Shown here: in pieces, positions 1 through 9,344 of the stretch | Layout of the letters: each line of letters starts with the position of its first letter | Numbering within the stretch: position 1 is the first letter of the stretch | From: Acetobacter ghanensis | Lineage (GTDB): Bacteria > Pseudomonadota > Alphaproteobacteria > Acetobacterales > Acetobacteraceae | Reading direction: 5' to 3' | Length of the DNA: 64,000 nt | NCBI RefSeq assembly: GCF_001499675.1 | Contig: NZ_LN609302.1 | Coordinates: 404,896 to 468,895 of the forward strand | Position numbers and translations under genes: made by a program | Notes under the pieces: generated by a model | Told to the model about the DNA's origin: nothing | What the model saw: the letters and a program-made list of their open reading frames with translations, nothing else | Databases searched by the model: none

Positions 1-23
1 TCTACCAACTGAGCTATGCACCC
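1..23 (-). tRNA. tRNA, 5' part only (cut by window edge)
   Basis: Read on the minus strand, the first 23 bases give a 7-nt acceptor strand (GGGTGCA), the TA linker and a D-arm beginning GCTCAGTTGGTAGA, which is the canonical 5' end of a tRNA. The anticodon lies outside the window, so the isotype cannot be assigned. It would be the next gene after parB in the same direction. Confidence 0.8.
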
Positions 24-90
24 TTACAGCCCATGAGGCTGAATTGGGGGTCTTTTACCACCCCTTTTTAAACAACACAAGCCTGAAAAT

Positions 91-1002
91 TCAAGATTTT
101 AACAAAGCCAGAACCGTATCTAGCTGATCGAGATTTTTATAGTGAATTTCCAAAGAGCCACCTTTGCGGCCATCAAAATTCACAGCCACCTTCAGCCCCA
201 GTCTGTTGGCCAGGTCACGCTCAAGCGCTGCGATTTCTGGATTTCTGGTTTTTTTCTCTTCAGCCGCTGGTTTACGGTTCTGCTGTTCCAACGCCTTTTG
301 CACCAGAGCTTCAGTCTGACGGACAGACAGGCCCTTGGCAATCACCTCTGCTGCTGCTGCTATGGCATTAGGGTGTGCCAACAATGCTCTGGCATGGCCT
401 GCGGATAACGTGCCTTTTTTCAGCTCATCCCGAACAGCCGGCGGTAGCTTGAGCAAACGCAGCATGTTGGCAACATGCGGCCGGGACTTGCCAATGGCTT
501 TGGCCAGTTCATCCTGCGTCAGGCTGTATTCGTCCATCAAGCGGCTAAAGCCTTCCGCCTCTTCCACAGGGTTGAGGTCCGCACGCTGGAGGTTTTCCAC
601 CAACGCGGCGGCCATAGCATCTGCTTCGCTCAGATCACGCACATGCACCGGAACTTCGTGGCACTGGGCTAGCTGGGCGGCGCGCCACCTGCGCTCCCCT
701 GCGATAATCTGATACTGACCTTTTTTATTCGGGTCCGGACGCACCAGAATAGGCTGTAAAATACCACGCTCACGAATGGACTCAGCCAGTTCCTCAAGAG
801 CGGCTGGCTCCATATCCTGCCGTGGTTGAAAAGGTCCGGCAACAAGAGCCTCGACCGGAAGAACGCTCACTGCACCACCCTTCTGTTCGGAATCAGTTCC
901 TTTTGCATTAGCGGATACGCCAGCGGCTTCCCCCAATAATGCTGCGAGTCCTCTGCCCAGTTTAGGGCGGGCAGCAGACTTGCTCCGCGGTGGTGCGCTC
1001 AT
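91..1002 (-). CDS. parB: Chromosome partitioning protein ParB
   Basis: Centromere-binding CTP-dependent clamp of the ParABS chromosome segregation system; it loads at parS and spreads. The 303-aa protein has a basic N-terminus (ParA-interaction region), the ParB/Srx CTP-binding motif GERRWRA at about residues 102-108, the [14 protein letters not shown] segment at 136-149 and a helix-turn-helix at about 163-182 that should read parS. The C-terminal dimerisation domain is present. Its start overlaps the parA stop by four bases, so the two are probably translationally coupled. Two perfect parS sites lie upstream in the same gene cluster. Confidence 0.97.
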   Translation of the reverse strand: MSAPPRSKSAARPKLGRGLAALLGEAAGVSANAKGTDSEQKGGAVSVLPVEALVAGPFQPRQDMEPAALEELAESIRERGILQPILVRPDPNKKGQYQIIAGERRWRAAQLAQCHEVPVHVRDLSEADAMAAALVENLQRADLNPVEEAEGFSRLMDEYSLTQDELAKAIGKSRPHVANMLRLLKLPPAVRDELKKGTLSAGHARALLAHPNAIAAAAEVIAKGLSVRQTEALVQKALEQQNRKPAAEEKKTRNPEIAALERDLANRLGLKVAVNFDGRKGGSLEIHYKNLDQLDTVLALLKS

Positions 1003-1790
1003 GCCGTTCTCCTCATAATTTCGGCAGCAAGCGCCTGATACGCCGCAGCCCCGGTTGCACGGGGGTCATACGTCATGACGGGCAGACCATGGCTTTGCGC
1101 CTCGGAAATACGAATATTTCTGGGGATAAGGGTCTCAAGGACATCATCCCCAAAAAAGCTGCGCGCATCTGCCGCAACCAGTTCAGACAGATTATTGCGC
1201 TTGTCATACATGGTGAGCACAATGCCTGCGATCTTAAGATCCGGATTAAGATTTTTGGTGACATGCCCAATGGTTTTAACCAGATGCCCCAACCCTTCCA
1301 ACGCAAAGAATTCGCACTGCAAGGGCGCCAGCACACCATGGGCCGCCACAAGGGCATTGAGCGTAAGCAGGCCAAGGCTTGGGGGGCAGTCGATAATAAT
1401 ATAGTCAGCCTGCTGGGCCAGAGGGGCTAAGGCCTCGCTCAGGCGATGCTCCCGCCCTTCTGTGTCAACCAGCTCAATTTCTGCCCCAACCAACTCGGTA
1501 TTGGCAGCAATAACAGACAGGTTCTCAATTTCCGTCGGTTGCAGAACATCCTGCGCAGACTTTTCGTGCATAAGCAGGGCATAGGCCCCACCTTTTCTGG
1601 CATCGTAACTGACGCCAACACCCGTGGACGCATTGCCCTGCGGGTCCAGATCCAGAAGAACAACACGAGCGCCATCGGCTGCCAGAGCTGCTGCCAGATT
1701 AATGGCCGTGGTGGTTTTGCCCACGCCGCCTTTCTGGTTTGCTACTGCAAGAATGCAGCAGTCTTTTCTGTTCTTTTTAGCCTTCTGCAC
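999..1790 (-). CDS. parA: Chromosome partitioning ATPase ParA
   Basis: ParA/MinD-family ATPase whose nucleoid-bound gradient moves ParB-parS complexes during segregation. The deviant Walker A motif KGGVGKTTT is at residues 20-28 with the signature lysine, followed by [10 protein letters not shown] at about 47-56. Length of 263 aa is typical. The start overlaps the end of rsmG by 14 bp, which supports one transcript mnmE-mnmG-rsmG-parA-parB, the conserved origin-proximal order in many bacteria. Confidence 0.97.
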   Translation of the reverse strand: MQKAKKNRKDCCILAVANQKGGVGKTTTAINLAAALAADGARVVLLDLDPQGNASTGVGVSYDARKGGAYALLMHEKSAQDVLQPTEIENLSVIAANTELVGAEIELVDTEGREHRLSEALAPLAQQADYIIIDCPPSLGLLTLNALVAAHGVLAPLQCEFFALEGLGHLVKTIGHVTKNLNPDLKIAGIVLTMYDKRNNLSELVAADARSFFGDDVLETLIPRNIRISEAQSHGLPVMTYDPRATGAAAYQALAAEIMRRTA

Positions 1791-2373
1791 GATTAAAATT
1801 ACTCACTTCCAGAATCACACCATCGGGGCTTGTCTTGCTGGGCCATGACCGGACATCAAACCGCCAGGTCTTAGCCGCATCCTCAATTTCCTGTTCAGCC
1901 TGCCGTCCTTTTAAAAACAGGCCAACGCCATCGGGCTTTAGCAAGGGACGAGCCCATTCCAACAATTTGTCCAACGGGGCCAGCGCACGCGCCGTTACAA
2001 CGGGTGCAGGGGCAACTTCCGCACGGTCAAGCCGGCATGGCAGAACGGTCAACTGCGCGCCGGTTATTCTGGCAGCCTCACGCAGAAAAGCAGATTTTCT
2101 TTGGTCCGCCTCAATCAGAACACCCGGAATATTGGCGGCAATACCGACCACAATACCGGGGAATCCCCCTCCTGACCCCATATCAACAAAATGTCTGCGC
2201 CCTTTTAACAAAGGAACCAGTTGGAGACTATCCAGAATATGCCGCTCCCACAGGTTATCCATATCCTTTGGGGAAACCAGATTAATCCGCTCATTCCATT
2301 TTTTGAGCAGCGCCGCATAAGCCTGCAATCGTTCTTCTGTTTCACGTGAAACAGAAACACTCTCACTCTGCAT
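1777..2373 (-). CDS. rsmG: 16S rRNA (guanine(527)-N(7))-methyltransferase RsmG
   Basis: Methylates N7 of G527 in 16S rRNA (GidB family). The SAM-binding loop [10 protein letters not shown] is present, and the total length of about 198 aa fits the family. The open frame extends further upstream, but the extra residues are antisense-like and lie inside mnmG. The start is either this ATG or the in-frame ATG six bases upstream at 2379, both overlapping the 3' end of mnmG. A perfect parS site is embedded in the first codons and encodes the SVSRETEE stretch. Confidence 0.93.
   Translation of the reverse strand: MQSESVSVSRETEERLQAYAALLKKWNERINLVSPKDMDNLWERHILDSLQLVPLLKGRRHFVDMGSGGGFPGIVVGIAANIPGVLIEADQRKSAFLREAARITGAQLTVLPCRLDRAEVAPAPVVTARALAPLDKLLEWARPLLKPDGVGLFLKGRQAEQEIEDAAKTWRFDVRSWPSKTSPDGVILEVSNFNRAEG
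2338..2353. promoter_or_regulatory. parS site 1 (perfect palindrome)
   Basis: TGTTTCACGTGAAACA is an exact match to the 16-bp bacterial parS consensus bound by ParB. It lies inside the start of rsmG, about 9 kb from the proposed origin, so the coding sequence has to accommodate it. Confidence 0.95.
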
Positions 2374-4249
2374 GAGCATGGTCCTGACCTTTACGCAAAT
2401 ACGCCAGAATGGCCATAAGCGCGGATGGCGTAATGCCGGGAATTCTCTGCGCGGCACTAAAGCTCTCGGGCTTGGCCTGCTCCAACCGTTCCCGCATTTC
2501 GGCACTCAGCCCACCAATGCTGGCAAAATCCATTGCTGCGGGAAACCGGATTTCTGTCTCAGCTTCAAGCTGTTTGATTTCCCTGTTCTGGCGGGTCAGA
2601 TACCCACTATACCGCGCCTGAGTGGTAACATACTGCCGAACACGATCTGGCACATTCAAAAACCATGGCGCCACCTGCTCCACTACGGACTGATCGGCCC
2701 CATAGCCCATAATTTCCAGCAAGGTTCTACGCTTGCCGTCCTGCGCTACTTTCATCCCCACACTGGCAAGTTGTTGCGGCTGCCAGCTCTCGGCCTGTGC
2801 CCGCTCTGTTACAGACTCAATTTCCGCCAGTTCATGCTCAAAGGCCGCTTTACGTTGAGCCCCAACACAGCCCCACTCCATACCCAGCTTTGTCAGACGA
2901 ATATCAGCATTATCGGCCCGCAGCGTCAGCCTGTATTCCGCGCGAGAGGTGAACATACGGTAGGGTTCGCTCACCCCCTGCGTTGTCAGGTCATCCACCA
3001 TAACGCCAATATAGGCCTTGCCTCTATCCAGACTGACGGAGGACTGCCCCCCTGCGCGCCGAGCAGCATTGACCCCGGCCAGAAGCCCCTGCGCACCGGC
3101 CTCCTCATACCCTGTTGTCCCATTAATCTGCCCGGCCAGAAACAGACCGGGGCACTGCCGCAGTTCAAGCGATGTGGTTAGTTCACGCGGGTCAACATAG
3201 TCATACTCCACAGCGTAACCATACTGCGCAATAACAGCGCGCTCGAGGCCGGGGATAGAATGGATCATGGCATCCTGCACATCCGCAGGCAGGCTGGTGG
3301 AAATTCCATTGGGGTAAACCAGATTTCCGCCCTCATGCTCCGGTAGCGCTTCGGGTTCCAGAAAAATCTGATGGCTGGTTTTTTCCGCAAACCGCACGAC
3401 TTTGTCTTCGATCGAAGGGCAATACCGTGGCCCACGGCCAGAAATTGCCCCACCATATACCGCAGACAGATGCAGATGCTCCCTGATAATATCGTGCGTT
3501 TTCTGTGTTGTCGCCGTAATGCCACAAACCATCTGACGGTTGGTTATGCTCTGTGTCATGCGGCTGAACGGTTCTGGGATATCGTCCCCTTTATCCTCAG
3601 CCAGCACGCTCCATTCAATACTATCCCGCTCAAGTCTTGCGGGGGTCCCTGTTTTGAGCCGGCCCATTCGTAGGTTCATGGAACGCAGACGCTGCGCGAG
3701 TGCAACCGAGGGTTGTTCGCCTATGCGTCCAGCGGGCTTTGATTTATGCCCAATATGAATAATTCCATCCAGAAAGGTTCCAGTGGTCAGCACCACGGCT
3801 CCAGCCTGCCATTGCCTGCCATCTTCACAAACAACACCACACACACGCCCGTCCGGCTGGCACAACAGGTCGGCGGCGGCACCTTGCTCTATATCCAGCC
3901 CCGGTGTTTGCTCCAGCATGTCCTGAATGGCCTGCCGGTATAACATGCGGTCAGCTTGCGCACGCGGCCCCTGCACTGCAGGCCCTTTGGAACGATTAAG
4001 CAATTTGAAGTGAATGCCCGCCCTATCTGCCGCGCGGCCCATAAGCCCATCCAGCGCATCAATTTCACGCACCAGATGGCCCTTACCAATACCGCCAATA
4101 GCGGGATTGCAGGACATGGCACCAACCGTCTTTTTATTATGCGTGAGCAGCAGCGTTCTGGCGCCACAACGTGCAGCCGCAGCAGCGGCCTCGCACCCTG
4201 CGTGGCCACCGCCCACCACAATCACATCATAAGACACCATCATAACCAT
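2363..4249 (-). CDS. mnmG: tRNA uridine-5-carboxymethylaminomethyl synthesis enzyme MnmG
   Basis: FAD-dependent partner of MnmE (GidA) that installs the carboxymethylaminomethyl group on U34 of certain tRNAs. The N-terminal dinucleotide-binding motif [10 protein letters not shown] is at about residues 12-21, followed by the family signature [12 protein letters not shown] and a C-terminal helical GidA domain. At 628 aa it is full length. It sits 18 bp downstream of mnmE and overlaps rsmG, consistent with a single operon. The ATG at 4249 is followed by further Met codons (MVMMVSYDV), so the exact start could be up to three codons later. Confidence 0.97.
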   Translation of the reverse strand: MVMMVSYDVIVVGGGHAGCEAAAAAARCGARTLLLTHNKKTVGAMSCNPAIGGIGKGHLVREIDALDGLMGRAADRAGIHFKLLNRSKGPAVQGPRAQADRMLYRQAIQDMLEQTPGLDIEQGAAADLLCQPDGRVCGVVCEDGRQWQAGAVVLTTGTFLDGIIHIGHKSKPAGRIGEQPSVALAQRLRSMNLRMGRLKTGTPARLERDSIEWSVLAEDKGDDIPEPFSRMTQSITNRQMVCGITATTQKTHDIIREHLHLSAVYGGAISGRGPRYCPSIEDKVVRFAEKTSHQIFLEPEALPEHEGGNLVYPNGISTSLPADVQDAMIHSIPGLERAVIAQYGYAVEYDYVDPRELTTSLELRQCPGLFLAGQINGTTGYEEAGAQGLLAGVNAARRAGGQSSVSLDRGKAYIGVMVDDLTTQGVSEPYRMFTSRAEYRLTLRADNADIRLTKLGMEWGCVGAQRKAAFEHELAEIESVTERAQAESWQPQQLASVGMKVAQDGKRRTLLEIMGYGADQSVVEQVAPWFLNVPDRVRQYVTTQARYSGYLTRQNREIKQLEAETEIRFPAAMDFASIGGLSAEMRERLEQAKPESFSAAQRIPGITPSALMAILAYLRKGQDHAHAE

Positions 4250-4267
4250 AGGTCCTGCACTACACCG

Positions 4268-5587
4268 TTATTTACCAATACAAAACTGCCCGAAAATGGA
4301 ACCGAGCAGTTCCTCCACCCCAACATGCCCTGTAAGACGGCCCAAAGCCCGCATGGCCAGGCGCAACTCCTCGCCACGCACTTCCGGCCATTCCTGCCGC
4401 AATGCTTCCTCCAGACTGGCACATGCCTCTTTAACACCAGCGCTATGGCGCGCTCTGGTCAGCAGCGGCATGTTGGTGGATGAGGCCGTAAGCTCCTGCA
4501 CTTTGCTTTCCAGTATCTGCCGCAACGCGCCCAAACCCTGCCCACTTTTAAGACTAACCGGCACAACAGGAACGCCCTCTACCTCTGCCGGAAGTGGTGC
4601 CAAGTCAAGCTTGTTCCCCACCAGAATTGCATCAGGAAAAACACTTTGCGGCACATCCGTTGCAGCGAACATCTGCACAACGCAGTCTGCCTGTTTCACG
4701 TGAAACAACGCACGGCGCACACCTTCGGCTTCAATTTCATCCTCGGTTTCACGCAGGCCTGCCGTATCCACAAACGTAACTTTTATGCCCGCCAGACTGC
4801 CGACAATTTCCAACGCATCACGCGTTGTTCCCGCTATGGACGAAACTATGGCCGCATCCCGCTCCGCCAGCCAGTTCAGCAAGCTGGATTTCCCCGCATT
4901 GGGTGGCCCCGTAATGGCAAACACCACACCCCGTCGGATACGCTCACCCAGTTTGCCGTCTGCAATATGCTGCTGCATCTGGTCAATAAGCTGACGGATT
5001 CCTGAACGAATTTCCTCCTCCACTTCTGGAGGCAAATCCTCATCTGGGAAATCAATCAACGCTTCCTGAAACGCCAGAAGCTTTTTAAGCCGATCCGCCC
5101 AACCTTGGTAAACACCGCTTAACGCGCCATCAGCCTGTGCAAGGGCCTGCCTGCGCTGGCTTTCCGTTTCCGCTGCAATCAGGTCTGCTATCCCCTCGGC
5201 TTCCACAAGGTCCATCCGCCCATTGGTAAAAGCCCGGCGTGTAAACTCGCCCGGTTCGGCTGGTCTGGCGCCGCCCTGCACAAGGGCATTGGACACAGCC
5301 TGAATAATAGCAGGACCCGCATGGAGGTGCAGTTCAAACCCATCCTCCCCCGTATAGCTTTTTGGCCCCGGAAACCACAGCACAAGAGCCTCATCCAGCA
5401 GTGTGTCCTGCGTGCTGGCCTGCTGCCACACACGACGCAACACCGCTTTACGCGGAGGAGGCAGGGCACCACAGAGCTTTATCAGCAGGTCTGCGCTCCC
5501 TTTGCCGCTCACACGCATAACGGCAATGGCAGCCCGCTCCACCCCCGTAGAAAGAGCAAAAATGGTGCCTTCCCCCTGATACCCCAC
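4268..5587 (-). CDS. mnmE: tRNA modification GTPase MnmE
   Basis: G protein that acts with MnmG in U34 tRNA modification. The N-terminal folate-binding domain is followed by a helical domain carrying the inserted G domain, with the P-loop GPPNAGKSS at 227-235. The C-terminal CIGK motif with the conserved cysteine is intact (residues 436-439). Length of 439 aa is normal. It is the first gene of the mnmE-mnmG-rsmG-parAB cluster; the roughly 180 bp upstream to the divergent ogt gene should hold its promoter. A second parS site lies within its G domain coding region. Confidence 0.97.
   Translation of the reverse strand: MGYQGEGTIFALSTGVERAAIAVMRVSGKGSADLLIKLCGALPPPRKAVLRRVWQQASTQDTLLDEALVLWFPGPKSYTGEDGFELHLHAGPAIIQAVSNALVQGGARPAEPGEFTRRAFTNGRMDLVEAEGIADLIAAETESQRRQALAQADGALSGVYQGWADRLKKLLAFQEALIDFPDEDLPPEVEEEIRSGIRQLIDQMQQHIADGKLGERIRRGVVFAITGPPNAGKSSLLNWLAERDAAIVSSIAGTTRDALEIVGSLAGIKVTFVDTAGLRETEDEIEAEGVRRALFHVKQADCVVQMFAATDVPQSVFPDAILVGNKLDLAPLPAEVEGVPVVPVSLKSGQGLGALRQILESKVQELTASSTNMPLLTRARHSAGVKEACASLEEALRQEWPEVRGEELRLAMRALGRLTGHVGVEELLGSIFGQFCIGK
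4692..4707. promoter_or_regulatory. parS site 2 (perfect palindrome)
   Basis: A second exact copy of TGTTTCACGTGAAACA, 2.35 kb from the first and inside mnmE (it encodes FHVKQ). Two perfect copies this close to parAB are not expected by chance. Confidence 0.95.
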
Positions 5588-5771
5588 TGTGCCCTGCCCC
5601 TTTTCTATCCTACATGCCTATTTGCTAGAGTGTTCTAATGCAGTTTTGCCCGTAAACGTAGATTTAAAAGATGATAAAAAAACGGACTATATGAATGACA
5701 TGCCATAAGGCACAATGTGCCACCTGCTTGAATACTGTTCCGTTTTAAACCACCCCAGAAAGTGCCTGACC

Positions 5772-6236
5772 ATGCCCCAGCTTTCCCTCCATTCCCCTCT
5801 GGGACCACTCACCCTGTCTGAAGAAGATGGAAAAATTATTTCTCTGGATTGGGGCTGGGGACGTGACCAGACCGAAACACCATTGCTCTGTCAGGCTCGG
5901 GAGTGGTTGGACCAATGGTTTGATGACCCCGCAGCCCTAGGCGCATTCCCTTTTCCTCTGGAACCTTACGGTACAGCCTACCAGAAAAAAGTGTGGGCGC
6001 TTTTGCAGGATATTCCTGTTGGCGCAACCACAACATATGGCGAACTGGCACAGAAGGCCGGAGGCAGCCCCCAGTCCGTAGGGCAGGCTGTAGGCCGTAA
6101 CCCTATACCCATTCTTATTCCCTGCCACCGCGTTCTGGCGCGTAACGGACTTGGAGGCTATTCGGGCGATGGTGGGGTAGATGACAAGGTCTGGCTGCTG
6201 GAACTGGAAGGCGTGGACCTCCCTACCAAAGCCTGA
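5772..6236 (+). CDS. ogt: Methylated-DNA--protein-cysteine S-methyltransferase
   Basis: Suicide repair protein that transfers the methyl group of O6-methylguanine to its own cysteine. The active-site motif PCHR is at about residues 117-120, followed by RNGLGGYSGD, and the winged-helix DNA-binding segment (TTYGELAQKAG) precedes it. Length of 154 aa matches stand-alone Ogt/MGMT. The frame opens 57 bp upstream, but the ATG beginning MPQLSLHSP gives a normal Ogt N-terminus. It is followed at once by a hairpin terminator and is probably monocistronic. No Ada regulatory domain is present. Confidence 0.93.
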   Translation: MPQLSLHSPLGPLTLSEEDGKIISLDWGWGRDQTETPLLCQAREWLDQWFDDPAALGAFPFPLEPYGTAYQKKVWALLQDIPVGATTTYGELAQKAGGSPQSVGQAVGRNPIPILIPCHRVLARNGLGGYSGDGGVDDKVWLLELEGVDLPTKA

Positions 6237-6243
6237 TCAAGAT

Positions 6244-6281
6244 AAGCTGGTTGCCCTGACGACAAAGAGCAACCAGCTTTT
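6244..6281 (+). terminator. Rho-independent terminator after ogt
   Basis: AAGCTGGTTGC pairs with GCAACCAGCTT (11-bp stem, 14-nt loop), followed by TTTTA. It sits 8 bp after the ogt stop and just before the convergent glycine-rich gene. Confidence 0.75.
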
Positions 6282-6287
6282 ACGCCA

Positions 6288-6989
6288 TTACCGCTTATCG
6301 CAATTTTGCGTTAAGTTGTTGTAAAAATAACCATCTTTACAATTAAACATCGCCGTCCCATCGCTTCCGGGCATATTTGCTGGCGGTGGCATTGTATTTG
6401 TGGAAGCCGGATATTGCCCATAATCCGGACTGGCATAGTAAGACGGCGGGGCATAAATGCTCTGCCCGTCTCCCTGCTGCACCGGCGTACTATCCGGCGT
6501 TGCAGGTGGAGCCTGATTATACTGCGGGTAAGAACCACTATACGTTTCTACATCCGCCATGCGACCATAAGCATAGGGCATGGACCATCCCCAGCCCCAA
6601 CCGGCCCAATAGGGGCTCCAGTATGGATTGCCCCCCCAGTATGGGTTCCAGCCACCATACCCGCCATATCCTCCGTAATAATAGGGGGAATACCAGCCGC
6701 CATAATAGCCGCCCCATCCTCCCCATCCCCAGCCCCATCCTCCCCATCCCCAGCCCCAACCGCGGCCACCACCGCCCCACGGGCCTCCTCCACGCCAGCC
6801 GCCACCGCCACCCCAACCACCGGGACCGCCCCCATGCCAGCCACCGCCAGGACCACCAAAGTGACCACCACCTGGCCCACCGCCAAAATGGCCACCCCCA
6901 TGTTGGGCATAAGCATGACCGCAAGAAAGACTGCCTCCAGCCAACAGAATGGCCAGTAAACCAACTTTCACTTTACTTGCCTGCTTCAT
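6288..6989 (-). CDS. Secreted Gly/Trp/Tyr-rich low-complexity protein
   Basis: No family recognised. The 233-aa product begins with a basic n-region, a hydrophobic core and an AYAQ signal-peptidase-like site near residue 28. It then has about 90 residues of Gly-Trp-Tyr-Pro low complexity (HFGGGPGGG, GWGWGGWG, YYGGYGGYGG), a more ordinary Pro/Gln/Ser-rich part and a short C-terminal segment with two cysteines (FNCKDGYFYNNLTQNCDKR) that could form a disulfide. This suggests an exported, surface-associated or envelope structural protein. Function is unknown; signal peptide and export are inference from sequence character. Confidence 0.75.
   Translation of the reverse strand: MKQASKVKVGLLAILLAGGSLSCGHAYAQHGGGHFGGGPGGGHFGGPGGGWHGGGPGGWGGGGGWRGGGPWGGGGRGWGWGWGGWGWGWGGWGGYYGGWYSPYYYGGYGGYGGWNPYWGGNPYWSPYWAGWGWGWSMPYAYGRMADVETYSGSYPQYNQAPPATPDSTPVQQGDGQSIYAPPSYYASPDYGQYPASTNTMPPPANMPGSDGTAMFNCKDGYFYNNLTQNCDKR
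6712..6753. repeat. 21-bp tandem repeat (two copies) in the Gly-rich gene
   Basis: Two identical 21-bp copies (CCCCATCCTCCCCATCCCCAG) lie side by side and encode consecutive Gly/Trp blocks of the low-complexity protein. Such repeats can change copy number by slippage. Confidence 0.85.
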
Positions 6990-7238
6990 TTTAAGCTCCT
7001 CATCCTGTTGCCTGTTGATCAGCAGACAAGAAAATCATGTTCTAAAAATGGGCATGATCGGGAACGCTTTCCAGCATATGTTTCCATCTTTTTTGGCATA
7101 TCAGAAAAACGAATCACGCACGATTTGCCTTGCATATACAGAATGTCTGATATACCTTTTAATCAACGGAGAAAGCGAGGTGCCACACACCCTACCGCTT
7201 TTGCCCCCTAACAAACCCAAACTTAGGAGGCCGGACCC

Positions 7239-7688
7239 ATGGCATGGAAAAAAGCAACTTTCGTTTCGCTCTGGCTCGCAGCCCTGAGCCTTGCTATCTG
7301 CTCCACTTTTATTTTTGTGACCTGCGGACTCAAGTTTTCCGTATTCCATGCCGGCATGGCCGTGCATTGGCAGGACTTTACGGACAATTCCGCACTCTCA
7401 CATTTCCTGTGGCAGTCTCTGCCTGAATCCGAACACTGGTCGGACTATGCTTTGTCGCTTCCCGGTCTGGTTGCCAGCGCGGCGTTTGTCTCCAGCATTG
7501 TTCTAGGTTCTTATGCCGCATTGCAGCTTGAAGAGCTCAACCACGGTATTCAGGCAGACAGGCAGGCCGATATACGCCGCTGGGAAAGCCTTCTAGTTGG
7601 GCAGGTGCAGGATGCTCATCAACCCAGTCTTTTTGCCGCCAACAATGTTGTGGACGTGCATTATACCACGGTAGCCAAACAGGCCTGA
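7239..7688 (+). CDS. Hypothetical membrane protein with two predicted TM segments
   Basis: Unrecognised 149-aa protein. A strong ribosome binding site (TAGGAGG) lies 9 bp before the ATG. Hydrophobic stretches at about residues 8-30 and 72-93 suggest an inner-membrane protein with a roughly 40-residue external segment between them. The C-terminal tail (about 55 residues) is polar and probably cytoplasmic. It stands alone between a divergent gene and a strong terminator. Confidence 0.7.
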   Translation: MAWKKATFVSLWLAALSLAICSTFIFVTCGLKFSVFHAGMAVHWQDFTDNSALSHFLWQSLPESEHWSDYALSLPGLVASAAFVSSIVLGSYAALQLEELNHGIQADRQADIRRWESLLVGQVQDAHQPSLFAANNVVDVHYTTVAKQA

Positions 7689-7712
7689 GTGGCTTCCCCC
7701 ATAAACACGTAA

Positions 7713-7748
7713 ACCCCTACTTTCTGATTGAGAAAGTGGGGGTTTTTT
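7713..7748 (+). terminator. Rho-independent terminator
   Basis: ACCCCTACTTTCT and AGAAAGTGGGGGT form a 13-bp stem with one G-T wobble and a 5-nt loop, followed by a T run. It lies 25 bp after the two-TM membrane protein gene. Confidence 0.9.
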
Positions 7749-7901
7749 ATAGGTCTACGGGGAAAATTTAAAAGTTTATGGCTGAATACCAGTTAGATTC
7801 TGGATATTTGGCGCACCCCAAACTTATGCTTTAGCCAACACAAGTAGTGTATGCTGCACATGTTCCCCGCCGGGGAGAATTTAATTTTTACAGAAAAGCC
7901 A

Positions 7902-7978
7902 TGGTCGGAGTGAGAGGATTCGAACCTCCGGCCCCTGCGTCCCGAACACAGTGCTCTACCAGGCTGAGCTACACTCCG
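7902..7978 (-). tRNA. tRNA-Pro(CGG)
   Basis: 77-nt cloverleaf on the minus strand. The anticodon stem CTGTG/CGCAG encloses the loop TTCGGGA, giving anticodon CGG. The T-arm GGTTCGAATCC is present and the 3' CCA is encoded. Confidence 0.96.
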
Positions 7979-8049
7979 TAATGGTTGAATGCGCTATACA
8001 TCTCTCTTGCTATATAAGCAAGAGAGTAATTGCATTTAGCCTTGACGCC

Positions 8050-8634
8050 TTAAAGAGCGGACACAGGCAAACCGTCCACCTGATCCGCCACGGTAGAGCA
8101 AGTCAGAGCCGACTGAACATCGGGAACTACCTGCAACAACGCCCGCGCTTCGGCTGAGGCAAACCCCTGCCTGACGGCTGCATCCAGCATGGCGACCATG
8201 GCATCGGCCCATCCATCCACATTAATCAGCAGAATAGGCTTTTTGTGCTGCCCAAGCTGCTTCCATGTCAGAATTTCCATGGTTTCATCAAAAGTGCCAA
8301 ACCCACCGGGAAGAATCCAGAATGCATCTGCCTCTGAAAACATAATCTGTTTACGGGCATGCATGGAGTCCGTCACGATCAGCTGCGAAACCTTCTCGTG
8401 CATCCGCTCACGTGTTTTCAAAAACTCGGGAATAACACCTGTAACAGCACCACCGGATTTGATGACTGAGTCAGCCACAACCCCCATCAACCCATTGGCG
8501 CCACCACCATAAATCAGTCGAATATTTTTTTCGGCCAATGTTTTGCCGGTCAATTCGGCTGTCTGTCGATAAACCGGTTTTTCTCCCATCCGGGAACCAC
8601 AAAAAACCGCAACGGAACGCACAGTAAGAGACAT
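8050..8634 (-). CDS. LOG family protein (TIGR00730 Rossmann fold)
   Basis: Homologue of cytokinin riboside 5'-monophosphate phosphoribohydrolases (LONELY GUY family), which release nucleobases from nucleoside monophosphates; the bacterial physiological substrate is often unclear. The family motif PGGFGTFDE is at residues 109-117 and the upstream MHARKQ, with the conserved Arg-Lys, at 91-96. Length of 194 aa is typical. It stands alone. The roughly 257 bp upstream to hemJ are AT-rich and show no gene. Confidence 0.88.
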   Translation of the reverse strand: MSLTVRSVAVFCGSRMGEKPVYRQTAELTGKTLAEKNIRLIYGGGANGLMGVVADSVIKSGGAVTGVIPEFLKTRERMHEKVSQLIVTDSMHARKQIMFSEADAFWILPGGFGTFDETMEILTWKQLGQHKKPILLINVDGWADAMVAMLDAAVRQGFASAEARALLQVVPDVQSALTCSTVADQVDGLPVSAL

Positions 8635-8891
8635 ATGACTTTTTCCTCCTGAGATTCTCTTTTTATAAATTTGAGCAATTCAAACATATGGGCAAACAAC
8701 AATCCATGTTTTTGCCATTCATTTTAGAAGCTACGTTTAAGGTTACAGAAGTTTTTACAAAACGCAAATATTGGCCATGATCGGGCCTTTATAGTCAGAC
8801 CCGGCAAGGCAAAACCTCTAACCAACGCAGCATGATCTGAACTTTATTACACGCCAGATCAGGACACTATATGATATAATATTATACTTTT

Positions 8892-9344
8892 TTAAAATGG
8901 CCTAACAACAACCATAATAACAATAATCATCATAAGGACAGTTGGAACTTCGTTCGCTATTCTATAGAATTTTTCGGAATTGTGGTTATCATCCCGTGCA
9001 AAACCACGATACCACCGACCACAAAAACCCTGAAATGCAAACATACACAGCACGGCCAGCAACTTTAAGTGCCACCAGCCTGCATGCCAGTCCACTGATC
9101 CGGGTGTTAAAACCAGTAAAACACCAAAGAACAGGCTGGAACACATGGCAGGCACCATAATTGCCTTGATAAGTCGGCGTTCCATGGTTTTGAAACGCGC
9201 GCTTTCCGCCGATCCCACCTTAACCTGACAATGATAAACAAAAAGACGGGGCAAATAAAACAGTCCCGCCATCCATGCCATGACAGACATGATATGGAAG
9301 GCAACCAACCATCTGACCCACGGAAGCAGCGCGTCAAAAACCAT
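8892..9344 (-). CDS. hemJ: Protoporphyrinogen oxidase HemJ
   Basis: Membrane enzyme that oxidises protoporphyrinogen IX to protoporphyrin IX in bacteria lacking HemY/HemG. The 150-aa protein has about four hydrophobic helices. The conserved His of the first helix (AFHIMSVMAWMAGLFYLPRL) is at about residue 17, and a later HLKLL segment is present. Its ATG overlaps the stop of the upstream HAD gene (TAATG), and that gene overlaps hemE, so the three should be co-translated. The hemE neighbourhood supports the heme role. Confidence 0.9.
   Translation of the reverse strand: MVFDALLPWVRWLVAFHIMSVMAWMAGLFYLPRLFVYHCQVKVGSAESARFKTMERRLIKAIMVPAMCSSLFFGVLLVLTPGSVDWHAGWWHLKLLAVLCMFAFQGFCGRWYRGFARDDNHNSEKFYRIANEVPTVLMMIIVIMVVVRPF

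Noticed and set aside
8635..8891. Possible small RNA or gene between hemJ and the LOG-family gene
   Set aside because: AT-rich with no clear hairpin-plus-T terminator, no tRNA-like fold and no supported frame.
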